A stretch of DNA of 64,000 bases from NCBI GenBank assembly GCA_043228905.1, contig JBHGNT010000012.1:15624001-15688000 (forward strand), in the 5' to 3' direction. The DNA comes from Azolla caroliniana (Eukaryota > Polypodiophyta). Position numbers and translations under genes: made by a program. Shown here one piece after another: positions 1 to 11,250 of this stretch. The notes beneath the pieces were generated by a model, which made no database searches, was not told the origin of the DNA, and worked only from the letters and a program-made list of their open reading frames with translations. Position 1 is the first letter of the stretch, and each line of letters begins with the position of its first letter.

Positions 1-175
1 CATCTTTCTTATAGTGATTTGTTTGGTGTCTGTGGGAACCCATGGGCTTTTACCGTATTTGGGGTTTTCCATGATATATCTTGTGCACCTCTATTTCATT
101 TGTTTTCTCTCGATTTTGCTTGATTCCCTATTCCGCATTCGACTCGGTCGTGGCCGAGATCTTGTTTTTCTATCA
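1..175 (+). repeat. T1 5' LTR, 3' portion
   Basis: This stretch matches the end of the T1 3' LTR (about 5933-6107): both run from a CATCTTTCTTATAG motif to TTTTTCTATCA. It ends in CA four bases before the primer site. The rest of the LTR lies left of the window. Confidence 0.9.
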
Positions 176-178
176 AAG

Positions 179-190
179 TGGTATCAGAGC
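179..190 (+). other. T1 primer binding site (initiator Met-tRNA type)
   Basis: TGGTATCAGAGC lies just inside the 5' LTR. It is complementary to the 3' end of plant initiator Met-tRNA, the standard minus-strand primer of Copia elements. T2 has the same site at 8142-8153. Confidence 0.9.
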
Positions 191-201
191 ATATTAGAAA
201 A

Positions 202-998
202 ATGGAAGACTCATTAGGGGGTATGTTCAAGCTACCTGACTCCAACTATTCAGTGTGGAAGTTGAAGATGAGAGACATGTTGGTTGCCGGTACAGTTTGG
301 AGACAAAAGACTAGACAAGATCGTTGCATCAACATGGGAGGTAATGCACATGAAGACAACTGCATACATAAGATACTTCATCAACATGAGCCTGTATAAC
401 AACTTCAATGAAGAGAACAAGGCTCATGAACTTTGGAAGAAGATCGACATCATGTTAGAAAACAAGAATGTTGTGAATCGAGTCTCAATATTCCGAAAAA
501 TAGTGAGACTCAGGTATCAGGATAGTGCCAGTATTGCAAAACATACGAACGCCTTCCAGGGGCTAATAAACTAGACGACCTCACTCGAAGTACCTCTAAC
601 CGATGAGGTACTGGCATTGTTGTTGCTCAGATCCCTCCCGAATAGCTGGGAGACGTTGGTGGTCACACTGGGCAATGTCGGACCGGAAGGGAAAAACTTA
701 TCCCTGGCAAGAGTAAAATCGAGCTTGTTGGATGAGGAAGCTCGTTGGAAGGACAAGGAGGCAATTTCCGACCCGAAGGCCCTAGTCACGAAAAGTGACA
801 CACATAGATGGAGATGCCGAAACAAGAGTCCCCAGAACCGAGAGAAGTCGGGGACAAGGTCGAAGTCAAGGTTGAGGCCCACGTGCTTCTATTGTGGGAA
901 GCCAGGGCACTTCTAGAAGAATTGTTGGCACTTCCGAAAGGAGAAAGGGGGAGCTAACAACGCTGACTCGAAGAAGAGTTCGGATTGAAAAGGAACGT
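202..998 (+). pseudogene. T1 gag (UBN2-type capsid plus zinc knuckle), broken
   Basis: Translation from the ATG at 202 gives a typical Copia Gag start (MEDSLGGMFKLPDSNYSVWK). The frame shifts near 290 and meets TAG stops at 572-574 and 914-916. The retroviral-type zinc knuckle CFYCGKPGHF is readable at about 885-915, and the TAG at 914 falls inside it where T2 has CAG (9760-9762). The remainder of gag resumes after S1 at 2205. Gag would package the element RNA in cytoplasmic particles; this copy cannot. Confidence 0.85.
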
Positions 999-2204
999 TG
1001 TTGTGAAGATTTTCGGCAATAGTGTGAAAATCACATAAAACGTACAAAATCGAGTATGAATCACATAAAACAATAATAGTGAAGATAACATTTTAAATAA
1101 GTTTAATATCCAAGTACAAAATGATGGAGGTCTTCAAGAGCTTTCGAATGCACTTTATTACACAAGAAACGGACAACTAAATGTCAAGATATGAGGGTAT
1201 AAAGTTTGTGAAAGAAAAAGAGAAAACTGTGAGATATCCCACATAGGCACGACAAATACGGCTCTCATCATATATAAGGTAGAGCAAAAGCTATTATCTT
1301 TGTGTCTATGTGTGGAGCATAGAGAGTTCAAGGTAACTTGAACTAAGAGTGGAGATGGCCTAGTTACTCGTAAAGGTTTTTGGCCAACCAAAACCGGACC
1401 GACGATGGAGCCGGTGATCCGGCGGAACTGACATCCGACGGCACACCAATGGCATCCGGCGACGGCGAGGTGACGACATCCGGCGCCGGTGAGACGACGA
1501 CATCCAGCGAGGCGACGACCACCGGTAACTGGCAACATCCGGCACTGGTGAGACGACGGCATCCGGCGAGGCGGCAGCCACCGGTAACTGGTGGCATCCG
1601 ACGCCGGCGAACTGGCGTCCCGCGACTAGATAAATAAATATATAAATATATATACATATACATATATATATATACATATACAAGGAGGGCAAGTAAGGAT
1701 TCAAACTTTGCACCTCCAAGTTAGGAGTCAATTGGCTTACCACTGAGCCATGACATTTAGTTGAATTTATATTTCTATCATTGTACTTTTACATGTAAAT
1801 TCTCATACATGAGAGCTAAAATGAGCGCCACATGTAATACATGAGCGCCAAATGGCAAACCTGCATTTTATGCATGTCTTGTACCCTCACATGCATCATA
1901 TGCATGAGAGCATCTATAAAAGAAGGGATGAAAAAGAAGAAGGGTTAGGCTCTTTTGGGTTATGAAATTAAGAAGAAGAAAATTTGTTATTGAATTGATT
2001 GTGCAACTTGTTTCTTAAATCTAAAGATAAAAGTTCAATCAATCTCTCTCAATCGAAAGTCAAGCGTTTAATCTCAACTTCTCTCTTTCCTAATCTATCT
2101 TAAATACTTCCTCACTAAAGCTTGTACCGACTTCGAATCCTTCCGGTCCAGAACCCCGACGGTTCCGCCTCACGATCCGCGCGTAGTGACGGATCTTCAC
2201 GACA
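999..2204 (-). mobile_element. Solo LTR S1 (Gypsy-like superfamily S) inserted in T1 gag
   Basis: The segment starts TGTTGTGAAGAT and ends ATCTTCACGACA, an inverted match of its two ends with TG...CA. It splits T1 gag cleanly. The flanks are ACGT (995-998) and ATGT (2205-2208), an imperfect 4-bp target duplication. Homologous LTRs lie at 14315-15534 and 15974-17110 in the opposite orientation. Inside are a GC-rich block (about 1385-1625), a short AT microsatellite (1637-1680) and a tRNA-like module read on the - strand (about 1685-1755). There is no internal region, so it is a recombined solo LTR. Confidence 0.85.
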
Positions 2205-4030
2205 ATGTTGGCAATCGCGACAAGCGAGGATGAATTGTTGTTCATAAGTGAGCAGAATTAACTAAATCTTGTTGACGATGAATCGACATGGGTAGTCGAT
2301 TTGGGTGCGTTGTTCCAACTGACCCCCGATAGAAAGTGTTTCTCATCCTACAAGGTAGGAGACCACGACCTAGTAACGATGGGAATGAAGGGGCATGTCA
2401 GATAGTCGTTGTTGGAGATGTGTGTCTAGTAACATCGACTAGGTATCGACTAGTAGTCAAGGATGTTCAACACGTTCAAGAGGTTCGATTGAACCTAATA
2501 TCAGTCGGTCGGCTAGATGACGAAGGCTACATGGGTAGCATTTGGAACGACATCATGAAGTTCTGCAAAGGGAGCCTGATTGTGGCTCAAGCCCAAAAGA
2601 CAAGCACGTTGTATTTGATGTGTGCTCGGATATGTTAGGAAGAAGCAAACTTGGCAGCCAACATTGTCGGCGAACTGTGGCACAAGAGATTATGTCACAT
2701 GAGTGAGAAGGGGACGCAGAGACTTGCCGATGATAACCTCATTCCGGAGGTGAAGAACATGCAGCTTGAGAAGTGCACTGACTGCTTGGCCGGCAAGCAA
2801 AACAAAACCTCCTTCCGAACCAAGCCCCCGACAAGGAAGAAGGCACTGCGTGAACTCATGCATAACGATGTATGCTTAGTGGACACAAAGTCACATGCCG
2901 GATTGCAGTACTTGTGACCTTCATAGATGACCACAACTGGAAGTTGTGAGTCTCCACGCCAAAGATGAAGGATCAAGTACTATCCGTCTTCAAAGAAGTT
3001 CATGCTAGAGTCGAAAGAGAAACCGTCCGGAAGCTGAAGGTAGTTCGAGCACACAATGGAGGAGAATACCGAGGACAGTTCGAACAATATTGTCCGGAGA
3101 AGGGAATCTGACTCAAATACACCATGCCGAAGACGCCAGAGCTCAACGGGCTGGCCGAGAGGATGAACTAGACCATAATGGAAAGGGTCCGAAGTATGTT
3201 AGCACATGCTAAGTGTGGGGTATGGCGTTTGAGATGTGTCCGGAAGTATGTAAGGACTTGTAGGCTATGTGCACAACAAACAACACAAAGAGTATGACAA
3301 AAGAAATGATGGAAATGTAGACATAGTTCGAAGCTCTAATGGAAGCTCTCATTATTCCGTTACTCTTACACTCTCAGAGACTCTAGATACAAGATTGTTG
3401 TTACAGTGTTAGGTTAGAGCTTATATACTAAGCCCTAACTATTTGGACGTGTTCACACTAAGATACAAAGTGGAAGGATTCGGCCTTTTATGCCAACTCT
3501 AAGTTGTCCAAGATGTTTTGAATTGAGGTGTTGATGACAACAATGTACCTGATTAATAGATTACCCTCGGCATCCTTGGACGGAGATGTTCCACAAAGGG
3601 TTTGAATCGGCAAAGACGTGTCATACTGACACCTGAAGGTGTTCGCCTGTCTTGCCTACATGCATGTGGCTAAGGATCAAAGGAGAAAATTGGATCCAAA
3701 ATCTCAGCCATGCATATTTCTCGGCTATGGAGATGACAAATTCAGCTACCGACTATGGGACTTAGTCGACAAGAAGGTCATTCGGAGTTGAGACATAGTC
3801 TTCATGGAGGAGAAGACTATTGTCAACTAGGAGTTAGAGAAGATCACATCCTCCCGAATAGTCGGAATCCGACGGCCGACCGAAGAACATGGAGATTGAC
3901 CGAATTCGGGACGACAATCAGAAATCAAAAGCCAGTTGGGGTCTGATTTGGAGAAGGTGTCGGATCGGTTGGAGGCCAGTCGGGTGTCAGAGAACTTCGA
4001 GGAAGCGAAGAAAGACACCCACACCTGCAA
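2205..4030 (+). pseudogene. T1 gag end, protease, pre-integrase and integrase, broken
   Basis: After S1 the Gag tail continues into a protease region reading STWVVDLGALFQLTPD. The catalytic triplet is D-L-G, where Copia proteases usually have D-S/T-G. A GAG-pre-integrase domain follows at about 2651-2917, with WHKRLCHMS and a CxxC in KCTDCLAGKQNK. The integrase core is at about 2900-3214, with TPELNGLAERMN near its end; a TAG at 3169-3171 replaces the CAG kept in T2 (10809-10811). A foreign segment sits at 3215-3498. Integrase would insert the cDNA in the nucleus; here it is dead. Confidence 0.85.
3215..3498. mobile_element. 284-bp insertion in T1 integrase flanked by CTAAGT repeats
   Basis: T2 runs straight through this point of integrase, while T1 carries extra sequence between two copies of CTAAGT (3209-3214 and 3499-3504). 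The insert has no reading frame worth noting. It begins GTGTGGGGTATGG (counting the shared T) and ends GCCAACT. It could be a very short solo LTR or a miniature element; I do not recognise a family. Confidence 0.55.
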
Positions 4031-4830
4031 GTGGTTAAGTGTCATGTAGGACGAGATGGATTCCTTGCATGAGAGCCACACATATGAATTGATGGAGCTG
4101 CCCAAAGGAAAGAGGGCGCTCCGAAACAAGTGGGTATACAAGTTGAAACTGGGAGATGTCGGAAACCCACCGAGGTACAAAGCCCGCATTGTGGTAAAGG
4201 GTTTCCAACAGAAGAAAGGAGTCGATTTCGACGAAATATTTGCCCCGGTGGTAAAAATGACCTCCATCCGAACAATGCTGAGGATAGCAGCCAACATGGA
4301 TCTAGAAGTCGAACAGATGGATGTCAAGATGACCTTTCTGCATGGAGATTTAGAGGAAGAAATCTATATCCAGCAACCAAAAGGTTTCATCAAGAAGGGA
4401 AAGGAAAATTTGGTGTGTCGGTTGAGGAAGAGCCTTTATGGATTGAAGCAGGCTCCCCAACAATGGTACCAGAAGTTCGAATCCTTCACGATCGACCAAG
4501 GGTACCACAAAACACAGACTGCCCATTGTGTGTTTGTGAAGAAGTTCAACGGAGGAGATTGTCTTGTTCTCCTACTATATGTGGACGACAAGCTAATTGT
4601 CGGACGGAGCCAAGTGAAGATTCGAATGCTGAAGAAGGCCTTGAGCACGCCATTCTCAATGAAAGACATGGTTCCGACAAAACAAATCTTGGGGATGCAC
4701 ATAGTCCGGGATCAAACAAAGAAGATGTTATGTCTGTCATAGGAAAAATACGTGACAAAGATGCTCCAACGATTTGGCATGGAAAGCGCGAAACTGGTTG
4801 GTACGACACTCCTGAAAAATAGCAAGCTAT
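4031..4830 (+). pseudogene. T1 reverse transcriptase (RVT_2), nearly open
   Basis: A run of about 228 open codons from 4056 covers most of a Copia reverse transcriptase: the start around ELPKGKRALRNKWVYKLK, the QMDVKMTFLHGDLEEEIYIQ block (first catalytic Asp region), LYGLKQAPQQWYQKF, and the active-site motif YVDD in LLLYVDDKLIVG. A TAG at about 4740 ends the frame where homology continues in T2. This is the best-preserved part of T1. The enzyme would copy element RNA into cDNA inside the particle. Confidence 0.9.
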
Positions 4831-4856
4831 TGTCGACATAGTGTCCGAAGACGAAG

Positions 4857-5540
4857 ATGGAGAAAGCTGAGATTATGAAGGTACCATATGCCTCAACAAT
4901 CAGAAGCTTAATGTACGTGATGACATGTACCAGGCCGGACATTGGATATGTTGTTGGAGTCTTTAGCCAATACATGAGCAACCCTGGAAGAGAGCATTGG
5001 GCTACAGTCAAATGGATACTTCGGTACCTAAAAGGCGCCTCGAGCATATGTCTCCGATTCAATTTAGGTAACCTTATGTTAGAAGGCTTTACCGACTCGG
5101 ACATGTTGACTGATGTAGATACCAGTCGATCCACGCCTGGGTATGTGATGACTTGTGCAAGGGGAGCCATCTCATGACAATCAAGGTTGCAGAAGGCAGT
5201 CGCATTGTCGACCGCGGAAACCGAGTACATGACAGTTGTCGAAGCCGGCAAGGAACAGATATGGATGAAGGAGTTTGTCAGAGAGTTAGGAATTCGACAA
5301 GGTGAATTCCGACTCTACTGCATCAACCAAAGTTCCATCCACCTTGCTAAGAATGCGGCCTACCACTCAAGGACCAAACATATTCAAAGATGATACCATT
5401 GGCTCCGAGAGTAGGTAGAAGATAGAGAGTTTGCTTTGACAAAGATCCACACATCGGAAAACGAATCTAACATGCTGACAAAGGTATTGTCAGCATAAAG
5501 GCTAGGAGCATGTCGGATTGGTAAAGCCACATCCGAAGTG
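4857..5540 (+). pseudogene. T1 RNase H region, broken
   Basis: Two open runs (about 4857-5177 and 5187-5393) cover the RT tail and RNase H of Copia: PYASTIRSLMYVMTCTRPDI, the FTDSDM motif, ALSTAETEYM, and AYHSRTKHIQ. A TGA at about 5175 replaces the Trp-containing stretch kept in T2. The domain degrades the RNA template during cDNA synthesis. Confidence 0.88.
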
Positions 5541-5551
5541 AAGGGGGAGTT

Positions 5552-6107
5552 TGTTGGGAATTAGGTCCCTTTCGGATGGGCCGAATTCAGAAGAAAAGGA
5601 AAATGTAAATAGGTTTGAGTCAAGCCTTCTCAGGCCAACCATGTAAATAACCCGAAAGTTATCTAAGTATAAAGATAACTAGGGCAAACAATAGTTGGGG
5701 TTAGAGTTAGTGAGAATTGTCTTGTTGAGTGCAATAGAGTGTAACTGAATATTGCGCATGCAAGGTCGTTGCCTCCATAGCCAGAACAGACAAAGTGTGT
5801 GTGTGTGTGAGAGAGAGAGACACACACACACACACACACACACACTAAGAGTGCCTCTATTGTAACCACCAGTCCGCGAAGTGAACGAACTCAGGTCGGT
5901 GCCTGTGTGAGTGTGTATTTGGGTTGTTGTACATCTTTCTTATAGCGATTTGTTTGGTGTCTGCGGACACCCGTGGTTTTTTACCCTATTTGGAGTTTTC
6001 CACGATATATCCTGTGCAACTCTATGTCGTTTGTTTTCTCTCGATTCTGCTTGATTCCCTATTCCGCATTTTGACTCGGTTGTGGCCGAGATCCTGTTTT
6101 TCTATCA
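5552..6107 (+). repeat. T1 3' LTR, preceded by a polypurine tract
   Basis: The LTR runs from TGTTGGGAATTAGG to TTTTTCTATCA, directly after the purine tract AAGGGGGAGT (5541-5550) that primes plus-strand synthesis. A compound microsatellite of GT, GA and CA runs (about 5795-5846) lies inside. The beginning matches the T2 LTRs (TGTTGGGAAACATG), so T1 and T2 are sister families. The end matches positions 1-175. Confidence 0.9.
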
Positions 6108-7130
6108 TGTCCGAGCCAAACCTTTTGACATGATCCTCATGGAGAAATCTTCGTGTCAGATAGTCAAACAAGGATTGGGACAAAATAGTGAAATAAAATT
6201 ATAATTAAGATTTTGTGAGCCATAGTAAATTTAAGAGAGTGAAAGTACAACAAGAAAGTTCGCGGCTCCGTTACATGGAGTGAACAAGTGATAGATGAAG
6301 GTTAGGATAAAATAGGAGTAAACAGAGAGGATAGGATCATGAGTAGAGGTCAAGGGGGATATCCTCAAGTTTCGATATGATGTTTCAACTAATGTCGGCC
6401 ACGTTGCCTTTTGTCGTCATTGATCTCGCACACTCTCTTGATCTGCAACCCTAGCTTTTTCTCTTGGATTTCCACAACGCTTCTGCGTCTCTAACTTCCT
6501 CCCCCCCCAAAGAATGAACCCTCTCCCCCTTTTTACAGGATTAGAGAGGCTCTCTCCTAAAATAAAAAAGTGGGTGTTTTTATTTTTGCATGCACCACAT
6601 TTCTTTTTTTACTTGCATGCTCTACCTTTGCTTTGGGCACCCTTGCTTTCTCTCTTTAGATTTTTGTAGCGCTTTTTCGTCTCTAACTCCAACCCCCCCC
6701 CTGGCCCCAAAATAGTAAACCTCGCCCTCCTTTTATAGGATTCGAGAGACTCTCTCCCAAAATAAAAAGTGGGTGTTTTATTTTTGCATGTACCACACTT
6801 GTTATTTTACTGGCATGCTTTGGGCACCCTTGCTTTCTCTCGTTAGAATTTTGTTGTGATTCTGCATCTCTAACTTCCTCCCCCCCAAACAATGAACCCT
6901 CTCCCCCTTTTTACAGGATTAGAGAGGCTCTCTCCTAAAATAAAAAAGTGGGTGTTTTTATTTTTGCATGCACAACACTTGTTTTTTTACTTGCATGCTC
7001 TACCTTTGCTTTGGACACCCTCACTTTCTCTCTTTAGATTTTTGTAGCGCTTTTGCGTGATTAGAGTTATTCACTAGGTTGAAAAGAGTGTAGAGTTTGA
7101 ATATCTAACAACCCAATGTGAATTAAAGAC
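6108..7130. repeat. Gene-free stretch with about three tandem repeats of 180-198 bp
   Basis: From about 6420 to 7060 a unit recurs: a TTTGCTTTGGGCACCCT-like block, a CTCTCTTTAG block, a C-homopolymer, then TTTTACAGGATT and a TTTTTGCATGCACCACA-like motif. The last motif sits at about 6585, 6783 and 6963, giving periods near 198 and 180. I see no gene and no recognisable element ends. Confidence 0.6.
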
Positions 7131-7492
7131 TGTAAAGAATTGGGGTGATTCTGTGTAGCGGAAGGTGTATGTATGTGTGTGTGTGTATGTGTGAGAGAGA
7201 GATAACATGTGTTATACAGAAAATAGTAAAATTGTATGAACAAGAGGAACAATAGCCAACAACAGTTACAAAGAGGAGGAGAAGGTGCTTATGTAGTCAC
7301 CTTCTCTCTATGTTCTCTCACTACAACCACCACTTGGAAAAGAGGTGGAGACTTAACTACCTACTAAATATGTATCATAGGACTTAACTTCTATGACACT
7401 TAGTTTATAATACAAGGAGGTGGGATGTTCACACACTTGGGTATTCCTAAAGTGTGTTCCCACACCAGGGAAGTTGAGTTTGATTCTCAACA
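7131..7492 (-). repeat. LTR remnant of W type
   Basis: It starts TGTAAAGAATTGG and ends GATTCTCAACA, matching both ends of the W LTR at 44246-44885 in the same orientation. It contains a GT/GA microsatellite at about 7170-7200. The adjoining bases on the right, read on the - strand (TTTGAAGGGGTG), resemble a polypurine tract, so this is probably the 3' LTR of an otherwise lost - strand Copia element. The flanks show no clear target duplication. Confidence 0.65.
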
Positions 7493-7653
7493 CACCCCTT
7501 CAAACGTAACTTCTAGTCGCCGAATAGTTGGTTCGGACTGGTCTTCGGGTCGGCTAGCCCCTGTATTTGTTTTGGTCTGACTTCGTGTCAGACGACTCCT
7601 TATCTATACTCCCCCGCAAGCTCAACTGGTTGATGGTCGAAAGACCTAGGTTC
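7493..7653. other. Short remnant between LTR remnant and T2
   Basis: About 160 bp between two LTRs, probably the internal 3' end of the element to its left. No coding frame or repeat is seen. Confidence 0.4.
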
Positions 7654-8138
7654 TGTTGGGAAACATGTCCCTCTGGATGGGAAGAGAAGTACCATGTTGG
7701 TGAGTATCTCGGCCGAGGCCGAAATAGTTTCGGAAGACTATAATTGTAAATAATCTAAAATGCCTCATGGGGGCTATACTTGTAAATAGCTAGAAAGTTG
7801 CTTTATAGTAAGAGTTGTTGATCATTATTGAAAAGTTAGAACGAGGTAGTTGCCTTTGTAACCGTGAGTGAGAGAGTGAGAGTGTAACTCTGTAGTCGTC
7901 TGTTAGACGAAGGAGATCTTGAGGATGTTGCCTCCGAGTTCTGTATTTGTACTTCCTCTCTACTATAGTGATATGTTTTCTCGGGTTTTGTGGACCCCTG
8001 TGGTTTTTCCCATTTCAGGTTTTCCACATAAAATATCGGTGTCTCAGTGCCTTCACTTTTTCCTATATGTGTACTAGTTCTTGGTTTCTACACACGAATA
8101 CGAATGTGAAAACGGTTGTGGCCGATCGATTCCTAACA
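7654..8138 (+). repeat. T2 5' LTR
   Basis: It runs from TGTTGGGAAACATG to ATTCCTAACA and is followed after AAAG by the primer site. Compared with the truncated 3' LTR (13033-13416), it lacks a stretch of roughly 28 bp after AAAGTTGCTTT (about 7800), where GCTTT-like repeats flank the missing part. Confidence 0.9.
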
Positions 8139-8154
8139 AAGTGGTATCAGAGCT

Positions 8155-8854
8155 ATGGAAGATTTGTTCGGCGGCATATTTAAGCTAACTGGCTCCAACT
8201 ATTCAGTGTGGAAGTCGAAGATGAGAGACATGCTCGTGTACAAAGACCTCTGGCTGCCAGTGTAATTTAGAGATAAAAGACCAGACAAGATTGATGCAAC
8301 GATGTGGGAAGTATTGCATCTGAAGGACGCCACATACATAAGGTGTTTTATAGACATGAGTCTATACAACAACTTCGGCGAAGAAATAGAAACAGACATC
8401 CTATGGAAGAAGATCGACGTCATGTTCGAAAACAAGAACATCGTGAACCGAGTCTCAGTATTTCGAAAAATCGTGAGGCTTCGGTATTAGGATGGCTCCA
8501 GTATGGCGGTGCACATCAATGCCTTCCAAGGATTGATGAACCAAACCACATCTCTAGAAGTACCTCTGGCCGACGAAGTATTAGCATTATTGTTGCTGGG
8601 ATCCCTTCCGGATAGCTGGGAGACGCTTGTTGTCACTTTGGGAAACACCAGGTCGGAAGGGAAACATCTATCCCTAGAGCAGGTGAAATCGAGCTTGCTG
8701 AATGAAGACGCTCACCGGAAGGACCGTGAGACCAATACCGACCAGGAGGCTTTAGTCACGGAAAGTGACACGATTCGGGGAAGAGGCCGAAATCGAAGTT
8801 CATAGAACCGAGATAAGTCGGGGACTAGGTCGAAGTTGAGGGGGAGACCCACGT
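8155..8854 (+). pseudogene. T2 gag, N-terminal part, broken
   Basis: The start reads MEDLFGGIFKLTGSNYSVWK and continues through an UBN2-type capsid. TAG stops lie at 8488-8490 and 8803-8805, where T1 has CAG (518-520 and 833-835). The frame is cut by S4 just before the zinc knuckle, which resumes at 9727. Confidence 0.85.
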
Positions 8855-9726
8855 TGTCGGGGTAGTTGTGGTTCGTGCAGCGAAGTCGTGGGGACTAAGG
8901 TTAAAAGGAGTTGGCTATATATTTTATAAGGCTTGTGCAACAATGTTAGAAAGATTAAGGATAGGAAGAACAAGAGTTAGAAGTAATGTGCGAGAGAGAG
9001 ACGAGCATAGACAAGAGACAGAGACAATGTATCATTGAAGAATTGAAATGGTATGATAAGAACAAACTTTATATTAAAAATACAAGATTTTACCAACTGT
9101 ACAATGTTGATACAAGATACGACTTTTCTTCCTTAAACTCTAGATTCGAAATCTTGACTCCGATTTTGAAACACGAGGCTCCTCACCAAATGAACTAACT
9201 TCTTTGATTGATGAATTCTTTGATTTCTTACTTCAAAACACGAGCCTCTTCCCAAAGACCTAACTTGTTTGTTTAATTATCTTATTTTCTAAGTTTCTCT
9301 TCCTTACTTTCCTTCCCCCTCTTTATATAGTTGTTCTCATGCAAATGATAATGTGTGGGTGCATAACATGCATGTGATGCATGATAGCCATCATGCTCAT
9401 CTAAGCTCCCATGTATGAAAATATATATGGGATAACTATAATGATGGACATAAAAATTTAAAATAAATAACCTAGCTTAGTGGTGTAGGCTTTGTGCTTG
9501 GTATACAAGGTTGAGGGTTCAAATCCCTCAATTTTACTTAATACAATATTTAGGTTTATTCTTATATAGTGAAGCATTCTTGAGAACATTTTTAAAAACA
9601 AATAGCCTAGCTTAGTGGTATATACATTGTGCTTGGTTTATAAGGTTGTGGGTTCAAGTGTTTGAAATATTATTAAATACAACATTTAAGTTTATTTTTA
9701 TATCGTGAAGCAAATCCTTCACGACA
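8855..9726 (-). mobile_element. Solo LTR S4 with perfect ACGT target duplication
   Basis: The 872-bp segment starts TGTCGGGGTAG and ends CCTTCACGACA. It is flanked by ACGT on both sides (8851-8854 and 9727-9730), and T1 shows the unoccupied site CCCACGTGCTTC (about 879-890). Two adjacent tRNA-like modules (about 9472-9530 and 9600-9660, + strand) appear to be a local duplication. There is no internal region, so this is a solo LTR. Strand is assigned by homology to S3 and X. Confidence 0.88.
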
Positions 9727-11250
9727 ACGTGCTTCTATTGTGGGAAGCCAGGGAACTTCCAGAAAAATTGTCGACACTTTCAAAAGGAGAAAGGGGGAGC
9801 TGATGGTGTAGAGCTGAAGAAAATCCCGGACAGAAAGAACACCTTAGCAATTGCTGTGAGTAAGGAGGAGTTGTTGCTCATCAATGAGCAAAAAGAAGTG
9901 AATCTCGCTAGCGAAGAATTGATATGGGTGGTCGATTCGTGTGCGTTGTTCCACCTAACCCCTGACCAAAAGTAATTCTCATCCTATAGAGCCGGAGATC
10001 TCGGATCCGTTAAGATGGGAAATGAAGGAGCATGTTGAATCGTCGACATTGGAGATGTGTGTTTGGAAACCTCAACCGGGTGGGTGCAAACTCATGTTGA
10101 GAGATGTACGACACGTTCCTGAGGTTCGATTGAACCTAATATCAGCCGGTAGGCTAGATGATGAATGCTACACGGGTAGCATCTGAAACAGTGTCATGAA
10201 GTTCTGCCGAGGAAGTCTGATCATGGCTTGAGCTCGGAAGGCCAACACACTATACATAATGAATGCTCGAATATGCTGAGGGGAAGCAAACATGGCAGTC
10301 GACACGATCGGTGAACTATGGCACAAGAGGTTGTGCCATATGAGCTAGAAGGGGATGCGAAAGCTTTCTGAGGACAACCTCGTTCCTGAGGTGAAGAATG
10401 TGCAACTTGAGAAGTGCACAGATTTCTTGGCCAGTAAGTAGAATCGAACATCCTTCCGAACGAGGCCCCCGATGAGAAAGAAAATGCCATTGGAACTCAT
10501 GCATACAGACGTATGCTATGTGGACACGAAGTCGCATGGTGGTTCACAGTATTTCGTGACCTTCATTGACGATTGTAGCAGGAAGTTGTGGGCTTCCGTG
10601 CTAAAGTCGAAGGATCAAGTGTTATCTATCTTCAAAGAGTTCTAAGCGAGGACCGAGAGAGAAACCAGCCGAAAACTGAAGGCAGTCCGAGCGGACAATG
10701 GCGGAGAGTACCGTGGACCGTTTGCGGAATATTGCCGATCAAGGAATCCGGCTTGAGTATACCATGCCGAAGATGCTAGAGCTTAATGGGCTGGCTGAGA
10801 GAATGAACCAGACCGTAATGGAAAGGGTCCGAAGTATGCTTGCACATGCTAAGTTACCGAAGAAATTCTAGGCTGAGGCACTCATGACGGCAACGTATGT
10901 GATAAAATGATCACCCTCACTACCCTTAGATGGTGATATTCCACAAAGGGTGAGGAGTGGCAAAGAGGTATCATACTGACATTTGAGGGTATTCGGTTGT
11001 CTTGCTTATGTACATGTGGCAAAGGACTAGAGGGGGAAGTTGGACCCGAAATCTCGGCCATGCATATTTCTCGGCTACGACAATGATGAATTTGGCTATC
11101 GGCTATGGGACTTAGTCGAGAAGAAAGTGATTAGGAGCCACAACATTGTCTTCATGGAGGAAAAGACAATAGTTGATTGGGAGATTGAGAATAAGTCTCC
11201 AACTATCGAATCGAGTAGAAGCCGAATCAATCGAAGTCAAATTTGAGCTA
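9727..11250 (+). pseudogene. T2 zinc knuckle, protease, pre-integrase and integrase, broken
   Basis: The knuckle CFYCGKPGNFQKNC is intact in residues at 9731-9775. The protease region reads WVVDSCALFHLTPD, with D-S-C in place of D-S/T-G. The pre-integrase block (WHKRLCHM equivalents, 10318-10440) and integrase core (FRAKVE equivalents to ELNGLAERMNQTVMERV at about 10780-10830) follow with several stops. One stop is a TAG at about 10870, where Copia integrases carry Trp (KKFWAEA). The C-terminal integrase region at 11040-11250 is open. Confidence 0.83.

Larger units (their letters stand above)
1..6107 (+). mobile_element. Copia LTR retrotransposon T1, decayed, left end outside the window
   Basis: A full Copia order can be followed on the + strand: LTR end, TGGTATCAGAGC primer site, gag, protease, integrase, reverse transcriptase, RNase H, purine tract, LTR. 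The closest relative in the window is T2 (7654-13416), and comparing the two exposes the damage: many stop codons and frameshifts, a solo LTR (S1) in gag and a 284-bp insertion in integrase. No product can be made from it as it stands. Only the last 175 bases of the 5' LTR are visible, so the target duplication cannot be checked. Identification as Copia is firm because integrase precedes RT and the RT motif is YVDD. Confidence 0.93.

Noticed and set aside
1380-1743. Overlapping frames on both strands over the GC-rich block of S1
   Set aside because: GC-rich sequence has few stops by chance; it is LTR and the block is not conserved in S2 or S3.
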